The translations under genes and the position numbers were made by a program. The notes under the pieces are model-generated. The model was not told where the DNA came from. It worked only from the letters and a program-made list of their open reading frames with translations, and searched no databases. Positions 17,498-25,085 of a DNA stretch of 64,000 bases are shown here, piece after piece. How positions within the stretch are numbered: position 1 is the first letter of the stretch; the number at the start of each line of letters is the position of its first letter. Origin of the DNA: an uncultured Alistipes sp. (GTDB lineage Bacteria > Bacteroidota > Bacteroidia > Bacteroidales > Rikenellaceae); contig NZ_OZ007039.1 in the NCBI RefSeq assembly GCF_963931675.1, positions 2,145,806 to 2,209,805 of the forward strand, given 5' to 3'.

Positions 17498-20400
17498 TTA
17501 GAATCCTATCTTGATACCCAGCTTCAAAGTTGTCATCATCGGATAGTATCCGGATGCAATGGACGTCCGCTGGGGGTCGTGTTCGATCAGATTGGTGAAC
17601 GTGTAGACGTTATTTGCTGTCATATAAATGCTGAGAGAGTTGATTCCCAGTGCTTTCTTTAGTTTTTCGCGATTGAACGTGTAGGAAGCATAGATTTCCT
17701 TTAACGTCAGATAGTCGGCTTTGCGCCATGTGCGGTCGGGAATCTGGACGTCGTAGCCGTTGGTCGAGCTCCCTCCTCCCCATTCGTAGAGCGCATTCGG
17801 GTCGCCGTAAAACAGGTTGTTATGCGAAGCATTGGGATTGTCCGGGCGCCAATAATCGAGTTGAGACTTGTTGACCACCAGGTCATTGTGGTTGAACTCC
17901 ATTTCGAAGTTGCGGTTGTATTCAACGTATTTGCCTTTGTTGCCGTAAAAAAGTACGTTGAATTCAAATCCCTTATAGCTCAATCCTGCGTGGAACGAAT
18001 AGACGACAGGAGGCCATTGACATCCTTCTATATAGTGCAAATCGTCAGAATCCAGTTTCCCGTCGAACTTGTAATCCAGGTATTTGTAGGTGCCGGGGAA
18101 GATATGTGACCAATTGCTTGTATAACTGGGGTAGTTGTGAATGTCGTCTACTGAAGTATAATAACCCGAGTCTACTAAATTCGTTCCGAGGCGGGCTCCT
18201 TTGTAGCTGGTGCCTGCGTATTTCTGATAGTCGGGTGCATAGAGGGCGTCCTCATAGTTGACAATCCGGTTTTCGTTGAGTCCGATCATGGCCCCGAAAT
18301 CATAACGAAGCCCGGATCGGGTTTTGCGGCTGAACCCGAGTTCAATATCGATACCGTGCTTTTTCATTTCGCCTCGGTTGACGTTTTTGTAGTCGGTGCC
18401 AACCAACATGGTGACCTGTGGTGCAATGAGCATGTCTTTACGGCGTTCGTCAAACAGATCGACTGTTAATGTGATCATGTTGTCAAACCATCCCATTTCA
18501 ATTCCCAGGTCCCGTTTGCGGGCTGTTTCCCACCTTGCGTTGGAGTTTGCTGCGTCATCTTCATAGAGGAGACCTCCTCGGCTGGTGTAGCTGCTATAGT
18601 ATAGCCAGCGTTCGTCGGCGCTGTCGCTTCCCACAATACCATCTGAATAGCGGATCTTCATCAGATTCCACCATGGCATCGAGTGCTTCCAAAAACCCTC
18701 CTGCGATATGACGTAACCGACTGCTGCCGAAGGGAACACACCGTACCGATTGCTTGGCGAGAACTGTTCTGATCCCGTATAGCCGACGTTGGCCTCAAAG
18801 AGATACTTGTTTTTATAAGCGTAAGTCACTCGGCCGACCAATCCTTGAGTCCGGTAGGGGAAATTTGAGTTGGTATTGCGTTCCCGTTGTTGAAATAGTG
18901 CCAGTCCGGTCACATGATGATCCTGTCCAAAGGTGCGGGCGTAGTTGAGCGATGCCTCCCAATAAAAAATCGTATAGTAGGTGCCGCTCATCCCACCCTG
19001 CGTCACGGCATAAGGTTCTTCTTCGTAAACACTTGAAGTTGTCGTGTTCCGCACCCAGGGATTTCCATCCTGATTGTCGTAACGGTCCCAGTCGATGTAA
19101 AAAACTGAATAACTTTGGTTGGCCTGTTGTGAAATACGGCCGTAGTAGGTACTCAATGAGGCTTTCGCATTGATGGAGAGCCCTTCGGTGATGAAGTCGA
19201 GTTTTTGATCGAGAATGAGGTCTGTATAAAGTGTATTGGTGGTCGTTTGTTCAAATGAGGCGTCGTTCAGATAAGTGTAGGGATTCCGATAGTACGATCC
19301 TCTGTTTGCCGCTAAGCGGGGTTCGTTCGCGTCAGGGTAGTCCGTGTCGGGGATCTCCTCTAATGCCCAAGCGGGGTAATAGGCATTGAATGACATGGGC
19401 GAAGCTGTGTAGATACTGTTGAACAGCGTGCTGACCGAAACACCGTCGGGCTGTTGCCGGATGCCCAAGGTCCCTCCGACCTTGAGTGAAAGAGAGGTCG
19501 ACTTGGTTACGGTGAAATCCAAATTCGTGCGGTAGTTGATCTTGTCGTAACGGAATGTGGAATTACCCCAATCGCTGAATCGCTTGGCGATGGAGCCTTC
19601 ATGGGCATAGCTGAAATTCATGAAATATTTTACCCAGTCGTTTCCTCCCGAGATATTGAAGTTGGCATTGACGGTAGGCGATATCTTTTTAACCAGAAGA
19701 TCGAACCAGTCATTATCGGGATAGCGGAGTGAATTGACACGCGAAGATGGGTTCCGATATTCTGCCAGCTCTTTCTCGGAAAAGAGGCTGGAGAACATGC
19801 CGACATTTTTGTAAGCCACATTGGCCATCAGAGCAGTCTGATAGGAGCTGATGTGGTCCGGAACATTGGTGGGTATGTCCATTCCATAATTTACCGACAG
19901 GTTCATCTTTGGACGGCCGATTGACCCCGTACGGGTCGTTACGATGATTACGCCGTTTGCCCCTTTGGCTCCGAAAACGGCCGTGGCTGAAGCGTCTTTC
20001 AATACGGAGATGGTGCGAACTTCGTTCGGATCGAGTTCTGAAAAGGAGCGTTCCATGCCGTCTACGAGGATCAGCGGCTCCGATCCGTTCCAGCTCGAAA
20101 GCCCTCGGATATAGATTGTCGCGTCGTTATTTCCCGGTTGTCCGCTGGTCTGATAGGTTAATACGCCTGGGAGCTTGCCTGCGATGGCATTGGTAATATT
20201 GACGGTTCCCGAATTAACCAGTTCTTCCGTATGGACCTGGGAAATGGCTCCAACTACGGATTCCTTGCGTTGCACCCCATATCCGACAACTACGACATCT
20301 TCGATATCGGTTGCTTCTTCATACAGAGTTACCTGTAATTGAGTCTCTTTGGTGATTTTATACTCTCGGTTCTGATAGCCGATGAATTGAACGAGCAGAA

Positions 20401-20932
20401 TGCTCCCCCGCGGAACCGAGAAATTGAATCGGCCGTTTTGATCGGCCATAACTCCGCCCAAGTCGTTTCTGTCTTTGACAGTTATGGTTGCCCCGAGCAT
20501 CGGGTTTCCCTCATCATCGAGAACGATACCTGACACAGGTATGTCGGTTTCGGTGTTTTTTGGGTCGTGGGGATTTCCTGTATTTTTCGATAAAGTAATA
20601 CGTAGGTTGCGCTCGGTGGAAATCCGGATTTCTTGTGATGTATATCCAGATGCGGAAATTAAAATAGTGGTTCCAGGTGCTGCGGATAGTTCAAAACTCC
20701 CTTCAGCACTGGTTGTTACGGTTTGGGAAAATACCCCCCCCCTTGCGGAAACCGAAGCCCCTTGAATGGGCTTGCCTTCTTCGTCAAGTACGATTCCGGT
20801 AACTATGGACGAATTTTGGGCAAATGCAGATGGGGAGCCAAACACCAAGCCGCATAATAATATTGACATAAGAACAACGATACCTTTTGGGAGTACTTGC
20901 CGCTCTTCCGTCAAAGTGTTGGTATTTTTCAT
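17498..20932 (-). CDS. SusC/RagA-like TonB-dependent transporter (pair A) with two N-terminal regulatory-like domains
   Basis: A 1144-residue TonB-dependent transporter and first structural gene of the PUL operon. The ATG at 20932 starts the signal peptide (cleavage near AFAQ39); 61 upstream in-frame residues are not signal-like. Two CarboxypepD_reg-like beta-sandwiches follow in tandem: about 43-115 (VTGIVLDEEGKPIQGASVS) and 132-205 (VSGIVLDDEGNPMLGATITV). Then come the TonB-box-like EDVVVVGYG (211-219), the plug (about 225-340) and the barrel ending in LKLGIKIGF. Most SusC proteins have one such N-terminal domain. Codons 64-67 contain a run of nine G, at 20734-20742, where slippage would stop the protein early. 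Confidence 0.93.
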   Translation of the reverse strand: MKNTNTLTEERQVLPKGIVVLMSILLCGLVFGSPSAFAQNSSIVTGIVLDEEGKPIQGASVSARGGVFSQTVTTSAEGSFELSAAPGTTILISASGYTSQEIRISTERNLRITLSKNTGNPHDPKNTETDIPVSGIVLDDEGNPMLGATITVKDRNDLGGVMADQNGRFNFSVPRGSILLVQFIGYQNREYKITKETQLQVTLYEEATDIEDVVVVGYGVQRKESVVGAISQVHTEELVNSGTVNITNAIAGKLPGVLTYQTSGQPGNNDATIYIRGLSSWNGSEPLILVDGMERSFSELDPNEVRTISVLKDASATAVFGAKGANGVIIVTTRTGSIGRPKMNLSVNYGMDIPTNVPDHISSYQTALMANVAYKNVGMFSSLFSEKELAEYRNPSSRVNSLRYPDNDWFDLLVKKISPTVNANFNISGGNDWVKYFMNFSYAHEGSIAKRFSDWGNSTFRYDKINYRTNLDFTVTKSTSLSLKVGGTLGIRQQPDGVSVSTLFNSIYTASPMSFNAYYPAWALEEIPDTDYPDANEPRLAANRGSYYRNPYTYLNDASFEQTTTNTLYTDLILDQKLDFITEGLSINAKASLSTYYGRISQQANQSYSVFYIDWDRYDNQDGNPWVRNTTTSSVYEEEPYAVTQGGMSGTYYTIFYWEASLNYARTFGQDHHVTGLALFQQRERNTNSNFPYRTQGLVGRVTYAYKNKYLFEANVGYTGSEQFSPSNRYGVFPSAAVGYVISQEGFWKHSMPWWNLMKIRYSDGIVGSDSADERWLYYSSYTSRGGLLYEDDAANSNARWETARKRDLGIEMGWFDNMITLTVDLFDERRKDMLIAPQVTMLVGTDYKNVNRGEMKKHGIDIELGFSRKTRSGLRYDFGAMIGLNENRIVNYEDALYAPDYQKYAGTSYKGARLGTNLVDSGYYTSVDDIHNYPSYTSNWSHIFPGTYKYLDYKFDGKLDSDDLHYIEGCQWPPVVYSFHAGLSYKGFEFNVLFYGNKGKYVEYNRNFEMEFNHNDLVVNKSQLDYWRPDNPNASHNNLFYGDPNALYEWGGGSSTNGYDVQIPDRTWRKADYLTLKEIYASYTFNREKLKKALGINSLSIYMTANNVYTFTNLIEHDPQRTSIASGYYPMMTTLKLGIKIGF
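20734..20742 (-). repeat. G9 homopolymer inside the susC coding sequence
   Basis: Nine consecutive G on the coding strand (C on the plus strand) within codons 64-67 of susC of pair A, in the first N-terminal beta-sandwich. As sequenced, the frame is open. Confidence 0.9.
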
Positions 20933-21237
20933 AGGTATAGTTTTAAGGTTGTTAGGTTCAAGAGCGATTGGGATCACGAAGAATCCGATGGAAGTATGAC
21001 AATCTCGACAAGAGTTGGCAACTCTGCCGCACCCCGAATGGAATATATACAGGAAAAAAGATAATACTCCGCCACGATCGGTTTGAACCGTGGCCCGGCA
21101 TCTTTGCTCTCGCACAAGTTGGACAATAACTCTTCGATGCTCGGTTTTCGGGAAGAGTAGATTTTGCTGGGTTAGGCTTAAGGCGTGTGAATTAATTTTA
21201 GGTCATAAGCTTGTTTGTTAGTGAGGTTATACGCTAT

Positions 21238-21250
21238 AATCGATTGTGTT
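21238..21250. promoter_or_regulatory. possible second LacI-type operator upstream of the susC operon
   Basis: The 13-mer AATCGATTGTGTT here is identical to the one at 22383-22395 on the GH105/lacI divergent promoter. The central AATCGATT is palindromic, but the left flank (TAT) breaks the wider symmetry. It lies about 300 bp upstream of the susC start and just past the end of lacI. In the 336-bp gap 20933-21268 I find no clear TAnnTTTG promoter on the minus strand. The best approximation is TATCTTTT, on the minus strand near 21057-21064. Confidence 0.4.
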
Positions 21251-21268
21251 AGGTGTGTTTCTTGTCTT

Positions 21269-22288
21269 TTATTTTTCTGACGATTTCCTTATAATAAGTT
21301 GGGGTTTTAATACGATATCCTTTACCTTACGGTCTGCAATCGGCAGATTCATTTGCTCCAATAGCATTTTTGCCACTTCGATACCCATTTCTACATTTCG
21401 TTGATCTACAGATGAAAGCATCGGATCAACGAATTCGTCGAATAGTTCGTTGCCGAATCCAACAACTGCAATGTCCTCCGGTATTTTTATGTTGTTGTTT
21501 TTTAGTGATTTGAATAGCCCCATGGCAGAATTGTCACTTGATGAAAATACGGCATCGGGACGTTCGTCGAGAGGTAGCGATAAAATCTGCTCTGCCGCTT
21601 TTGTCCCGGCTTCTAACGTGATACCGCATTGATAAACCAACTGTTCGCTTATGGGGATTCCTGCTTCTTTGAGGGCTTGTACATATCCCATCTGGCGTTG
21701 TTGATAAACACTGATGCCTTGAGGCCCGGCCAAATGTGCTATACGTTTACAACCTCTGTCTATCATGTGTTTCACAGCATCATAGGCGCCGGCATAGTCG
21801 TCAATTCGTACACTATTGACATGACGGAACAAAGGAATGCGATCGAAAAAAACGATAGGCATACCTTTTTCTATGGCCTGGTCAAAATGCTGATAGTCGA
21901 TTGTATCGGCAGCAAGTGAAATGGCAAGCCCGTCGACTTTTTGCATCATTGCCTGCAGAACCTGTTTTTCCTTCTCCCATAATTCGTGTGATTGCGCAAC
22001 CAGTACACTGTAGCCGGCTTCATTAACTACATTTTCGATACTTTCAATCAGAAGGGAAAAGAATGAACGGCCTATGCGGGGCACGATGACTCCAATTACC
22101 CGGCCTTTTCCTGTTCGGAGTTGACTGGCTGCCAAATTCGGCTGGAATCCACGCTCTTTGGCCAATGACCACACCTTTTCCTTCATTTTCCGGCTGATCC
22201 GCGGATGATCCTGGAATGCTCTGGAAACTGTTGATGCCGTGGTGCTCAACTCCTTTGCAAGGTCGTATATTGTGATGTTGTTATTCAT
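21269..22288 (-). CDS. LacI-family transcriptional regulator of the PUL
   Basis: A 339-residue LacI/GalR regulator. The ATG at 22288 begins the canonical DNA-binding domain (NNNITIYDLAKELSTTASTVSRA, helix-turn-helix plus hinge, residues 1-60). The frame extends upstream, but that part crosses the promoter. The periplasmic-binding-protein-like effector domain follows (GVIVPRIGRSFFSLLIESIE, then VFFDRIP and GFGNELFD). It should bind a sugar derived from the PUL substrate and control the flanking transcription units. It sits between the divergent GH105 operon and the co-oriented susC operon. A palindromic operator candidate overlaps its promoter, suggesting autoregulation. LacI regulators are less usual for PULs than hybrid two-component or anti-sigma systems. 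Confidence 0.92.
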   Translation of the reverse strand: MNNNITIYDLAKELSTTASTVSRAFQDHPRISRKMKEKVWSLAKERGFQPNLAASQLRTGKGRVIGVIVPRIGRSFFSLLIESIENVVNEAGYSVLVAQSHELWEKEKQVLQAMMQKVDGLAISLAADTIDYQHFDQAIEKGMPIVFFDRIPLFRHVNSVRIDDYAGAYDAVKHMIDRGCKRIAHLAGPQGISVYQQRQMGYVQALKEAGIPISEQLVYQCGITLEAGTKAAEQILSLPLDERPDAVFSSSDNSAMGLFKSLKNNNIKIPEDIAVVGFGNELFDEFVDPMLSSVDQRNVEMGIEVAKMLLEQMNLPIADRKVKDIVLKPQLIIRKSSEK

Positions 22289-22347
22289 TGAATCTGGTGA
22301 TAAATATTGTGAAAAAGCAGGTGTGTCGGAAAAGTTTTTTGTTCGCT

Positions 22348-22379
22348 TTTGACAAATATATATATTTTTTTTATATTTG
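22348..22379 (+). promoter_or_regulatory. promoter of the GH105 operon (-33 TTTG, -7 TATATTTG)
   Basis: A full Bacteroidota promoter: TTTG at 22348-22351, a 20-bp spacer and TATATTTG at 22372-22379. Transcription should start near 22384, inside the palindromic operator. Confidence 0.7.
22353..22360 (-). promoter_or_regulatory. -7 element for lacI (TATATTTG on the minus strand)
   Basis: CAAATATA on the plus strand is an exact TAnnTTTG on the minus strand, 65 bp upstream of the lacI ATG. The expected -33 position falls on the operator palindrome at about 22382-22385 (ATTG on the minus strand). Confidence 0.55.
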
Positions 22380-22381
22380 TG

Positions 22382-22391
22382 CAATCGATTG
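22382..22391. promoter_or_regulatory. LacI-type operator palindrome CAATCGATTG
   Basis: A perfect 10-bp palindrome with central CG, within the near-symmetric TTGTGCAATCGATTGTGTT. It has the GCAA-N4-TTGT shape typical of LacI/PurR family sites. It covers the predicted start of GH105 transcription and the -33 region of lacI, so one bound dimer could repress both. Confidence 0.65.
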
Positions 22392-22442
22392 TGTTTTTTG
22401 GTGCTAATTTTTCCCAAGTATTTAAATCTAAAAGCAGAAATC

Positions 22443-23552
22443 ATGGAGCGAATTATAATTTTAGCTTATTTTTTATTAGCACCTTCTCTGATGTTGAAGG
22501 CCGCGCAACCCTTCTCTGGCGAAATGAATCCCGATGCTGTCCGCACGGTTTGCAATGCTGTCGCAACATGGCAAATGGATAATTTCGAAAAGGTCAAACG
22601 GAATAATCTCAGTTGGGTCAACGGCGCGCTTTATCGGGGAATGATCGAATGGGCCAATTTGGAGAATAATCAGGAAATATTCGATTTTCTCATGAATATC
22701 GGAAAGAAAAATCGGTGGGCTATGCCTTCCCGAGTCTATCACGCCGATGATATCTGCGTCGGGCAGGCTTTCATTGAGATGTATCGTAAATATAAGGACC
22801 GGAGGATGCTCCAGCCTGTTATGGAGCGTGCTTTTTATGTGGCTTCTCATCCGTCGTCCGCTCCGATGTCGAAAGCGGATGAGAAAGGGAAGGATGAACG
22901 CTGGTCGTGGAGCGATGCTTTGTTTATGGCAGCCCCGGTCTATGCCGCTTTATATGCTATTACGGGGGAACAAATCTATTTTGATTACATGGACAGTGAA
23001 TTCCGCATCAGTACGGATTCGCTTTATGATAAGAAAGAACATTTGTATTATAGGGACTGTATGCGCATTCCATTGCGCGAGCCGAATGGAGCCAAACAGT
23101 TCTGGGGTCGTGGTAATGGCTGGGTATTTGCCGCTATCCCGCTTATTTTGGAAAATTTGCCCGCTGACCACCCCTCACGCGGTTACTATATTGAGATCTT
23201 TTGCCAAATGGCTGAAAGAGTGGTTGACACACAGGATCGTTCCGGCTCGTGGCATGCAAGTTTGCTTGATCCTGCCACGTATCCCGACCCTGAAAACAGC
23301 GTTTCCGCTTTCTTTTGTTACGGATTGGGCTGGGGACTCCGAACCGGGATCCTTTCCGGAAAGAAATATGAACGTGCTCTTGAGCGCGGATGGGAATCGC
23401 TTATCAGTTATGTTCATGCAGACGGCAAGTTGGGATATGTTCAGCCCATTGGCAATGCACCTCGGAAAGCAGGAGCCGATTCGACTGAGGCTTATGGCGT
23501 CGGCGGACTGTTGCTGGCCGGAAGTGAAATCATCCGTTTGAAGCAGGAATAG
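22443..23552 (+). CDS. GH105-type unsaturated uronyl/rhamnogalacturonyl hydrolase
   Basis: A 369-residue glycoside hydrolase with an (alpha/alpha)6 barrel. It removes the 4,5-unsaturated uronic acid that lyases leave at the non-reducing end of oligosaccharides. The ATG at 22443 gives a signal peptide (ERIIILAYFLLAPSLMLKA), so it is exported. Diagnostic segments are RVYHADDICVGQAF (97-110), RWSWSDALFMA (153-163, Asp158 being a likely catalytic acid) and FWGRGNGWVFA (220-230). The length is typical. It is the first gene of the plus-strand operon and its promoter carries the LacI operator. Its pairing with three lyases is the best clue that the PUL targets an acidic polysaccharide. Confidence 0.88.
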   Translation: MERIIILAYFLLAPSLMLKAAQPFSGEMNPDAVRTVCNAVATWQMDNFEKVKRNNLSWVNGALYRGMIEWANLENNQEIFDFLMNIGKKNRWAMPSRVYHADDICVGQAFIEMYRKYKDRRMLQPVMERAFYVASHPSSAPMSKADEKGKDERWSWSDALFMAAPVYAALYAITGEQIYFDYMDSEFRISTDSLYDKKEHLYYRDCMRIPLREPNGAKQFWGRGNGWVFAAIPLILENLPADHPSRGYYIEIFCQMAERVVDTQDRSGSWHASLLDPATYPDPENSVSAFFCYGLGWGLRTGILSGKKYERALERGWESLISYVHADGKLGYVQPIGNAPRKAGADSTEAYGVGGLLLAGSEIIRLKQE

Positions 23553-23594
23553 GGATGGGTGCGTAAATGCGTAAAATCGATAATTGAATTTGAT

Positions 23595-25004
23595 ATGAGA
23601 AAGATAAAAGTTCTTTTTTTGCTTGGGGCGCTGTTTTGTGGAATATCACTTGTTGCGCAACCGTTAAACAATAAAAAAATCAATGGATATCGAGGGATTT
23701 GGTTTACATTGGGCCAGGAAAGCGAGTATGGATACAAGTATTCTGGCGGATTGGGAACCTATACGGTCAAGCATAATCCATTGGCTGTTTACGCTCCGGA
23801 AGTAGACCGTACTTTTTTCGTATATGGAGGGACGACGGAAGCCAAGGAACGTCATTTGCTCTGTATGATAGGTTGTTATGATCATAAAACCGGGATGGTT
23901 CAAAAACCCGTTGTGGTGTTCGACAAGGAGCAGGTAAAAGACCCGCATGACAATCCGGCTCTCCAAATTGATGAGGATGGATATTTGTGGGTATTTGTAA
24001 GCGGTCGAGGAGCAAAACGCCCGGGGCATATTTATCGAAGCGAAAATCCGTATGATATTTCTAAATTCCATGCGGTGAAAACATGGATGATGACCTATCC
24101 TCAACCGATGTATGTACCGGGAGAAGGTTTCTTTCTTTGCTTTACTCAATATACGGGGGTCCGCAAACTCTATTTTTCGGTCAGCCGGGATGGTCAATCC
24201 TGGAGTACACCGGAATTATTGGCGGATATTAAGGAGCCGGGTGATAAATATAGTGGGCAATATCAGGTATCTGCATCTTTCGGGAACAAAATTGTTACTT
24301 GTTTTAACCGGCATAAGAACGGGGTTGTAGATACTCGGACAAATATGTATTACCTCCAGACAACGGATATGGGTAAAACTTGGACTACGGCCGATGGCAT
24401 CAGGGTCGAAACTCCTGTGACGGATTTGCACAGCCCTTGTTTGGTTGTTGATGCTCAGTCTCAAAAGAAGAATTTGTATATTAAAGATGTAAATTTCGAT
24501 GAAGAAGGCAATCCGGTCGTGCTTTACCTCACCAGTGGGGGACACAAACCGGGTCCGGGCAACAATCCGAGACAATGGTATGTCGGTTATTGGAACGGAT
24601 CGGAATGGAATCATTATCCGGTAACGACTTCGACCCATAACTATGATTCGGGCAGTATTTGGACCGGCCATGACTGTTGGACGGTTATCGCTCCAACTGA
24701 TGCGGGCCCCCAAAAATGGGGTACGGGCGGTGAAATCGTTATGTGGCAAAGTAAAAATAAAGGCAAGACGTGGAAACGAGTGAAAACTTTGACCTCCAAC
24801 AGCCCATATAATCATGGATATGTACGGCGACCGCTCAATGCGACAGATCCTTTCTATGGCTTTTGGGCGGATGGAAATCCCGAACGACTTACAAAGTCAA
24901 TACTTTATTTTACCGATTCGAAAGGGAATGTCTATTCATTGCCTTATGATATGAAGGAGGAGTGGGCTGCACCCAAGGCTCTCCCCGATATCGGTAAGCG
25001 ATAG
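23595..25004 (+). CDS. BNR_4-type beta-propeller protein, possible lyase or rhamnosidase
   Basis: A 469-residue secreted protein. I chose the ATG at 23595 because a signal peptide (RKIKVLFLLGALFCGISLVA) follows; the earlier in-frame start has no signal character. The mature protein matches the BNR_4 propeller type (GYRGIWFTLGQ at 31-41, GGLGTYTVKHNPLAVYAPEV at 51-70), with repeated blades carrying Asp-box-like turns (SRDGQSWS, DMGKTWT, NKGKTWK). Relatives with this start include seven-bladed propeller enzymes of families PL24/PL25 and GH145, which act on uronic acid or rhamnose linkages. I cannot tell which activity applies. It is 42 bp downstream of GH105 and probably co-transcribed. Confidence 0.7.
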   Translation: MRKIKVLFLLGALFCGISLVAQPLNNKKINGYRGIWFTLGQESEYGYKYSGGLGTYTVKHNPLAVYAPEVDRTFFVYGGTTEAKERHLLCMIGCYDHKTGMVQKPVVVFDKEQVKDPHDNPALQIDEDGYLWVFVSGRGAKRPGHIYRSENPYDISKFHAVKTWMMTYPQPMYVPGEGFFLCFTQYTGVRKLYFSVSRDGQSWSTPELLADIKEPGDKYSGQYQVSASFGNKIVTCFNRHKNGVVDTRTNMYYLQTTDMGKTWTTADGIRVETPVTDLHSPCLVVDAQSQKKNLYIKDVNFDEEGNPVVLYLTSGGHKPGPGNNPRQWYVGYWNGSEWNHYPVTTSTHNYDSGSIWTGHDCWTVIAPTDAGPQKWGTGGEIVMWQSKNKGKTWKRVKTLTSNSPYNHGYVRRPLNATDPFYGFWADGNPERLTKSILYFTDSKGNVYSLPYDMKEEWAAPKALPDIGKR

Positions 25005-25085
25005 CATTTTAAGGATGCCGGTTCCATAGAATCGGCATCCTGTTGTGCCTATCCTGGATTTGTTAAACCTAAAATTCTTTCTTAA

